Shown here: positions 59,328 to 64,000 of the stretch, piece after piece | Position numbering within the stretch: position 1 is the first letter of the stretch | Layout of the letters: each line of letters starts with the position of its first letter | From: JAUVKT01 sp036350795 | Lineage (GTDB): Bacteria > Bacteroidota > Bacteroidia > Bacteroidales > VadinHA17 | Assembly: GCA_036350795.1 (NCBI GenBank) | Contig: JAZBNV010000101.1 | Location: forward strand, 1-64,000 | Direction: 5' to 3' | DNA: 64,000 bases | Program-made: the position numbers and the translations under genes | The notes under the pieces: generated by a model | The model's database searches: none | What the model saw: only the letters and a program-made list of their open reading frames with translations | What the model was told of the DNA's origin: nothing

Positions 59328-59870
59328 ATGAAAATCTATACCCGAACCGGGGATGATGGTACTACATCTCTGGCCGGAGGCGAGAGGATTTCCAAACGGA
59401 GTTTCAGGCTCGAGGCTTATGGAACGCTTGATGAACTGATATCATGGATGGGACTGCTTGCCGCCATGCCTGAAAATAGCTCAAGGGAGGAAGAATTAAC
59501 ATCAATACAGGATATTTTAATGCACTGTGCAGCAACACTTGCAAAAGGAAAGGGTGCAAGAACTGACAGGATTAAACTGCCGGTACAGGAAGATATTGAG
59601 ATGCTGGAGAATGCAATTGACCGGATGGAAAAAGACCTGGACCAGCTTACATCTTTTATCCTGCCCGGTGGCTCCTTGCCTGTGGCCTGGGTTCATATTG
59701 CACGGACGGTTTGCCGCAGGGCCGAGAGAGTTATACTCAGGATAGATAATGAATTTACCATCGATAAACTGCTGCTGAAATATATTAACAGGCTTTCAGA
59801 TTACCTCTTTATGCTTTCCAGGAGGATAGAGTTTGAGACCGGTAAAAAACAGGCTCGCTGGAATACCTGA
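59328..59870 (+). CDS. Corrinoid adenosyltransferase, PduO/MMAB type
   Basis: The protein has 180 residues. The N-terminal ATP-binding motif KIYTRTGDDGTTSL and the later FILPGGSLPVAWVHIARTVCRRAER are diagnostic of PduO-type ATP:cob(I)alamin adenosyltransferases. It transfers the 5'-deoxyadenosyl group from ATP to cob(I)alamin, making adenosylcobalamin. That product would be the chromophore of the CarH-like regulator at 16144 and the cofactor of mutases elsewhere. It lies 5 bp after the ABC ATPase gene. No cobalamin riboswitch was recognised. Confidence 0.95.
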   Translation: MKIYTRTGDDGTTSLAGGERISKRSFRLEAYGTLDELISWMGLLAAMPENSSREEELTSIQDILMHCAATLAKGKGARTDRIKLPVQEDIEMLENAIDRMEKDLDQLTSFILPGGSLPVAWVHIARTVCRRAERVILRIDNEFTIDKLLLKYINRLSDYLFMLSRRIEFETGKKQARWNT

Positions 59871-59955
59871 AAAAAATCGATTTTTACTATTGTATTATTA
59901 AATAAAATAGTATTTATTTGCAGGTCTAAAAAAGCAAATAAACAAACTGTTTGAA

Positions 59956-60177
59956 ATGTACTGGACTCTTGAATTAGCTTCTAAACTTGAAGACGCCCCG
60001 TGGCCTGCCACAAAGGACGAGCTAATCGATTATGCAATTCGCTCGGGAGCACCGATGGAGGTTATTGAGAATCTTCAGGAAATTGAGGATGAAGGAGATA
60101 TTTACGAAAGTATAGAGGATATCTGGCCTGATTATCCCAGCAAAGATGATTTCTTTTTTAATGAGGATGAGTATTAA
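59956..60177 (+). CDS. DUF2795 family small acidic protein
   Basis: The 73-residue protein is strongly acidic and starts MYWTLELASKLEDAPWPATK. It matches the DUF2795 family, conserved across Bacteroidota at nearly this exact length, including the end SKDDFFFNEDEY. Function is unknown. It is convergent with the OstA-like gene and the two coding regions share four bases at their stops (60174-60177). Confidence 0.9.
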   Translation: MYWTLELASKLEDAPWPATKDELIDYAIRSGAPMEVIENLQEIEDEGDIYESIEDIWPDYPSKDDFFFNEDEY

Positions 60178-61892
60178 TTCTCCTGCTTGATAGCGGCATT
60201 CTTCACCCGGTTTTTCCCTTTATCAAAATTCTCCGGTATTTCCTTATTTAAGACCTGTGTTCTGTTAGTCGGTCTGGGCGACTTCCTGAATATATCCCAC
60301 CTGTCTGCAGGTCTGAATTCTTCCAGCCATCTGAAATTTTCAAGTCTCCTGCTGCCCGGAGCAATATGAAGCGGTGGGTCAAGCGAACCGTCAGGGTTAT
60401 TGAGGAAGTAAATCTCCTGGATTTTTCCCTCCTCGAGATAAATGTCCATTTTTGCACAGGTTGCCTGGTTAACCCCAATAAGTTCACCTTCTTCTATAGC
60501 AAAATATATGCTTTCGCCATTACCCGATACTTCTATTTTATAAAGTGAGTTGTCGCGGAAGTATCCTGTAAGATTTTTACCCTTTATTTGCTGATACCTT
60601 GATGTATCAATTTCTTCGATTACGAATGAATTATTGTATAATTTTAGCTCCGACATTTCCTGGTTCCTGGTAAAGAGCTGCATTGAATCGGCTGTAAGCT
60701 GGTTTTCGTCCGACCATATCACTGGTTCATAATACATCCTTATAACCGAGTCTCTGAAAGAATATGACAGCGAATCACACTTTGCCTGCATGTCTTCGCT
60801 GAAGATCCTGCACCCGTTAAATGCTCTCAGCAGCCTGTATGTAATGCTTGTGTCCTGGTTCGCAATGGCCGCAATATCTTCTGTTATTTCAGGCCGGGCG
60901 AGGGTATCATTGCTTATTTCTGCGCGGGGCAGATTGTATGATTGTGTTACCGACCATAAGGTATCGGCATGCAGGAAAAGAAAATCATTATCCCTTGTTT
61001 GGATAAACTGGGCGCTGTCGGTCATAAGAAAACGCTCCGGCTCTTTGTAATACCATGATTTATTTCCCTTTACAATAATTTCTCTATCCCTGTCGGTGAT
61101 AGTTACATCGTAAAAGGCAGTGCCAAAGCCAGTATCATTTTCGTAATAAAGTGAGTCGCCCGTTACAATCTGTACCTTATTGTCGACCCTTGCACTATCA
61201 AGCAGAAGTGACTTTTCGTTGCGGGTATCATACCATCCTGTTTTGCACCTTGCATACAGGCTGTCACCTATCACCTCCGACGGTCCCATAAAATAAGCTA
61301 TTTCGGTCTTTGTATCATAGATAAGGGTGTCAGAATACATCGTGTAATCAGGATTTACCAGTTTTACACTGTCTTTGAAATGAAATACTTCACTTTCTGA
61401 GAAATACTTTCCAATAATACTTGTAAGAACATTTTCTTCGTTGATAATTCTTCCTCCGGTGGTATACTCAGCTCTTTCTGCCTTTATATCATAAAATATA
61501 TGGTCGGTATACAGGGTGGTTTCCTTATCTACAAGAATTACACTATCCGACATTTCTGCATTTTCCCGGGCTGAATCATAAATCAGGTACTCTCCATAAA
61601 TATGCAGGGTATCTCCTTTTTGAATATGTACATTACCGTAAGCTTTCACGAGGTCAGCCCGCTCGAAATAGTGAGCACTGTCGCAATACATATACATTTC
61701 GTTGTGAAGAAGGGAAACATTACCAAGCAGGCGACGAAAATCGTCTTCCGATCTCATAATATCAGTATGCAGAATTTCAACCTTCTTTTTCTTCCTGGCT
61801 TCGCCGGGTTCCTGTGCCCTTGAAACGTGGGACATCATACAAAAGGCAATAAAAAGAAGTAAAGGAAGTCTTATAGAAACTATTTTAGCCAT
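60174..61892 (-). CDS. OstA-like protein (LptA/LptD-type N-terminal repeats), secreted
   Basis: The protein has 572 residues. A signal peptide (IRLPLLLFIAFCMMSHVSRA) is followed by repeated OstA/LptA-type beta-jellyroll segments such as VSLLHNEMYMYCDSAHYFERADLVKAYGNVHIQKGDTLHIYG and later variants of GDSLYY/SDTLIYDTK. It has a Lys/Arg-rich C-terminal tail and no beta-barrel, so it is not a full LptD. Bacteroidota carry such OstA-like proteins as probable periplasmic bridge components of lipopolysaccharide export. It overlaps the SurA-like gene upstream by 13 bp. Confidence 0.85.
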   Translation of the reverse strand: MAKIVSIRLPLLLFIAFCMMSHVSRAQEPGEARKKKKVEILHTDIMRSEDDFRRLLGNVSLLHNEMYMYCDSAHYFERADLVKAYGNVHIQKGDTLHIYGEYLIYDSARENAEMSDSVILVDKETTLYTDHIFYDIKAERAEYTTGGRIINEENVLTSIIGKYFSESEVFHFKDSVKLVNPDYTMYSDTLIYDTKTEIAYFMGPSEVIGDSLYARCKTGWYDTRNEKSLLLDSARVDNKVQIVTGDSLYYENDTGFGTAFYDVTITDRDREIIVKGNKSWYYKEPERFLMTDSAQFIQTRDNDFLFLHADTLWSVTQSYNLPRAEISNDTLARPEITEDIAAIANQDTSITYRLLRAFNGCRIFSEDMQAKCDSLSYSFRDSVIRMYYEPVIWSDENQLTADSMQLFTRNQEMSELKLYNNSFVIEEIDTSRYQQIKGKNLTGYFRDNSLYKIEVSGNGESIYFAIEEGELIGVNQATCAKMDIYLEEGKIQEIYFLNNPDGSLDPPLHIAPGSRRLENFRWLEEFRPADRWDIFRKSPRPTNRTQVLNKEIPENFDKGKNRVKNAAIKQEN

Positions 61893-63229
61893 CCTTTTTG
61901 GACGAAGTTACATGTTTTAAACTCGTCAGCAATCTTAATATAGGTAATCTCCATCTTTTCCTTTACCCATTCCTGGTATTTTTCAGCTCTCTTGTTATTC
62001 ATGGCCAGTTCCTGGATGTAATTAAAGTCATCCTTAAGGTTGGCTTTGTGAGGAGCACTCTGCCTGTCAAGCCTGACAATCCTGAATACTGTTCTCATAT
62101 CAGCATCGGTAGTTTCGAAAGCATCGGATATCTCACCAACTTTCAGATCTCTTACCACCCTGTAGGTGTCGGGTGGAAGCTGATCTATTGCCACCACTTC
62201 TGAACGGGTTTCGGGATCTACATACTTGCCGCCATTCATCCTGCTGTCGGAGTGGCTCGAGAATCTCCATGCAGCAAGTTCGAAGCTAAGGCTGTCCTGC
62301 CTTATATAATCAGCAATACTGTCCAGCCTGGCTTTAGCCATAATTGCCTCTTCAGGTTTTACTTTTGGTCTCAATAAAATATGACGCGTGTTGATCATAT
62401 CACCATTACGATCGATAAGTTCAATTATATGAAAGCCATATTCCGATTCCACAACACGGGATACCGTATTCTTTTTCAGACTGAAAGCTTCGTCGGCGTA
62501 GGCCTTGTCCAGCCTGCCCCTTGGCATAAACCCGGTTTCACCGTTGTTTTGCCTGGTCCCTTCATCTTCGGAATACAGGTAGGCAAGTGCCTTGAAACTT
62601 TCGCCTTCCATTATTCTTCTCCTCATATCAAGCAATTTCTGCCTTACTTCCAGCTTATTTTCCTCCATATTGGGAGGGTCGCTCTGAACAATACTTATCT
62701 CAACCTCGGCAGGCATAAGCGGCAGACTATCCTGGGGTATCCTGGAAAAGAATTTTCTTACATCAGCTGGTGTGGTGGTAATGTCAGAAGCTATTTCAAT
62801 CTGCATCTGCTGCGTAAGCAGTTCGTTTGCCATCATCTCCCGCAGGTCGCGCCTGATCTCTATCATGCTCTTATTATAGTAACTCTCCAGGTTTTCTTCC
62901 GACCCGGCTCTTATGATAAAATCGTTCAGCCTCATATCAAGGTTGCGGTCAACCTGGTCCTGGGTAACCTCTATACTGTCAATACGGGCCTGGTCAAGGA
63001 AGAGTTTCTGAACCATCAGATCCTCAAGAAGTTCACACCTGAGCCTGGCAATGGGAGTACGTACACCCATCGATCTCTGGGTCAATACCATACTCTCAAT
63101 CTCTGAGAGAAAGATTGTTTCATCTCCCACAATTGCAGTTACAGCATCAACCAGCTGGGCCTGCAATGAGCTACTTATAAGTATTGTTAATATAATTGCT
63201 GTAAATCCTCTTTTTCCTGTTTTTTTCAT
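61880..63229 (-). CDS. SurA-like periplasmic peptidyl-prolyl isomerase/chaperone
   Basis: The protein has 449 residues. A signal peptide (GFTAIILTILISSSLQAQ) precedes a SurA-type N-terminal chaperone domain (LVDAVTAIVGDETIFLSEIE, LRCELLEDLMVQKLFLDQA). Two parvulin-like domains follow (about 175-270 with YSEDEGTRQNNGETGFMPRG, and about 275-380 with INTRHILLRPKVKPEEA). It probably escorts outer-membrane proteins through the periplasm and may isomerise prolines. It overlaps the OstA-like gene by 13 bp, and a related gene lies 43 bp upstream. Confidence 0.93.
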   Translation of the reverse strand: MKKTGKRGFTAIILTILISSSLQAQLVDAVTAIVGDETIFLSEIESMVLTQRSMGVRTPIARLRCELLEDLMVQKLFLDQARIDSIEVTQDQVDRNLDMRLNDFIIRAGSEENLESYYNKSMIEIRRDLREMMANELLTQQMQIEIASDITTTPADVRKFFSRIPQDSLPLMPAEVEISIVQSDPPNMEENKLEVRQKLLDMRRRIMEGESFKALAYLYSEDEGTRQNNGETGFMPRGRLDKAYADEAFSLKKNTVSRVVESEYGFHIIELIDRNGDMINTRHILLRPKVKPEEAIMAKARLDSIADYIRQDSLSFELAAWRFSSHSDSRMNGGKYVDPETRSEVVAIDQLPPDTYRVVRDLKVGEISDAFETTDADMRTVFRIVRLDRQSAPHKANLKDDFNYIQELAMNNKRAEKYQEWVKEKMEITYIKIADEFKTCNFVQKGWLK

Positions 63230-63272
63230 GCCTTTATAAATATAGCAGGGACGAGTGTCCCCGGATGCTCAA

Positions 63273-64000
63273 CTAATATATCCTGAATTGATTTTCTTTT
63301 AGTGCTTCGTTATAAATTCCGTTCTCAAGATCCTGGAGGAACTTTATTTTCCTGTTATTGAGTATGATATTACGAATATCGTCAGCTACATACTCAACCG
63401 GTGCAACCGATCCAGTAAGCCTGAAGTCTCTTATGTCAACAAAATAGTTAAACAGCGAGTCAGAAGTCTCATAATAAGTATTATTCCTGAGATAGCTGTC
63501 AGGCCTGTCAATTGCTTCAGGCAGAACCCTGAACAGGTACGAAACACTGATCCATTCTTCACCAAAGTCGTCAAACTTCTCAGCAAACTGGTAGCAATAT
63601 GACTCCAGGTTCTGCAAATTTTCCGCTGTGCTGTTCCTGTACCAGTTTCTTACCCTGTCGATATTTGGTGCCTCCACGGGTATTTTAATAAACAGTGCCT
63701 TTACCAGGGGATATGACAGCGAGAAATTCTGAAGATTCTCATTGTAATAACTGTCAATTTCATCGAAACTTACAATAGTATCCATTCTTTGCACCATCAT
63801 TTGCTGCTGGTACTGGTATATCATCAGGCTGGCCCTGGTTTCCTCAATCTTCTGGTTCATCTCCTCGATATAATTGCTGGTAAGGTTCAGTTCAGCCTTG
63901 TCCAGCATCAGTTCTTTTTTTATCCAGCGGTCTATATAACTCTTAACAATACTTATACTGTCTTCTTTTGATATATTGTTATTTATTATTGGAGGTAGTT
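63273..64000 (-). CDS. SurA/PrsA-like periplasmic folding factor (partial, N-terminus beyond right edge)
   Basis: The frame is open from the stop at 63273 to the right edge; it does not start at the Met codon at 63908, because upstream codons continue without a stop (reading KEDSISIVKSYIDRWIKKEL). The visible ~240 residues are charged and helical with YYNENLQNFSLSYPLVKALFIKIP, which resembles the parvulin-associated chaperone proteins found next to SurA in Bacteroidota. No parvulin catalytic motif is visible in this part. It is probably an operon partner of the SurA-like gene 43 bp downstream. Confidence 0.7.
   Translation of the reverse strand, partial: LPPIINNNISKEDSISIVKSYIDRWIKKELMLDKAELNLTSNYIEEMNQKIEETRASLMIYQYQQQMMVQRMDTIVSFDEIDSYYNENLQNFSLSYPLVKALFIKIPVEAPNIDRVRNWYRNSTAENLQNLESYCYQFAEKFDDFGEEWISVSYLFRVLPEAIDRPDSYLRNNTYYETSDSLFNYFVDIRDFRLTGSVAPVEYVADDIRNIILNNRKIKFLQDLENGIYNEALKENQFRIY

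Noticed and set aside
59872..59885. AAAAATCGATTTTT considered as a terminator after the adenosyltransferase gene
   Set aside because: The stem is A/T-only apart from a CG pair and would need a zero-length loop; it is too weak to be called.
62381..63106. 241-residue plus-strand open frame
   Set aside because: It is antisense to the SurA-like gene; composition is unlike a folded protein and no family is recognised.
63273..63908. Complete gene starting at the Met codon at 63908
   Set aside because: The frame continues open to the right edge with plausible protein sequence, so the gene is truncated by the window rather than starting there.

Overview
The window looks like a chromosomal segment from a member of the Bacteroidota, probably class Bacteroidia. 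The evidence is a SusC/SusD-type outer-membrane pair, many lipoproteins, GH92 and GH29 glycosidases, a BlaI/M56 regulatory pair, RRM-type RNA-binding proteins, a DUF2795 protein and an OstA-like protein. Promoters match the Bacteroidota pattern (TTTG, about 20 nt, TAnnTTTG) and Shine-Dalgarno sequences are mostly weak. An Rnf complex suggests an anaerobic or microaerobic lifestyle. A NhaD-type antiporter and a CarH-like light sensor suggest an environmental, perhaps saline, habitat. The species cannot be named from this sequence. No rRNA, tRNA, CRISPR array, transposase or phage gene was seen.

Layout. 1-4.2 kb: a SusD-like lipoprotein cut by the left edge and its SusC partner, with a good promoter. 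4.3-9.8 kb: GNAT acetyltransferase, CPA2 antiporter, PqqB-like MBL protein, delta-1-pyrroline-5-carboxylate dehydrogenase and a nitroreductase. 9.8-13.3 kb: GH92 mannosidase and a small RRM protein with a G9 tract in its leader. 13.5-17.0 kb (+ strand): a six-domain fasciclin lipoprotein and a MerR/B12 regulator carrying the CarH photoreceptor signature residues. 17.0-21.1 kb: beta-barrel protein, VTT-domain membrane protein, e(P4)-type acid phosphatase, MECR-like reductase and a small secreted protein. 21.4-21.9 kb (+): an RRM-CspA dicistron closed by a strong terminator. 22-30 kb: DUF4407 protein, a fused kinase/PLP phospho-lyase next to a histidine ammonia-lyase, GH29 fucosidase and a PrsW-type protease. 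30-32.5 kb: an M56 sensor and its BlaI repressor, with two near-identical operators around a textbook promoter. 32.7-36.6 kb: CBM9-like lipoprotein, then (+) glyA, a single-domain response regulator and a TSUP transporter. 36.8-45.1 kb: a TolA/TonB-ExbD-ExbB set, NhaD and TamB. 45.1-50 kb: tsaD, a SiaC-family protein, a serpin, a hotdog thioesterase, a J-domain membrane protein and a ZIP zinc transporter. 50-57.7 kb: rseC-rnfBCDGEA and recG. 57.8-60.2 kb (+): methyltransferase, ABC ATPase, corrinoid adenosyltransferase, DUF2795 protein. 60.2-64 kb: OstA-like protein and two SurA-like periplasmic proteins, the last cut by the right edge.

How the genes fit together. Most of the window concerns the cell envelope: glycan uptake and trimming (SusCD, GH92, GH29, CBM9), outer-membrane biogenesis (TamB, SurA-like proteins, OstA-like protein, TolA/ExbBD) and ion or electron transport (Rnf, NhaD, CPA2, ZupT). 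A second theme is amino-acid catabolism: P5C dehydrogenase, HutH, the kinase/phospho-lyase fusion and GlyA.

The strongest leads for new biology are: (1) the hutH plus kinase/phospho-lyase unit under a perfect 22-bp palindrome overlapping its promoter; (2) the BlaI-type double operator, coupled to an M56 sensor with an unusual long repeat-built helical tail; (3) the CarH-like photoreceptor with no carotenoid genes beside it. No wholly unknown multi-gene system could be demonstrated.
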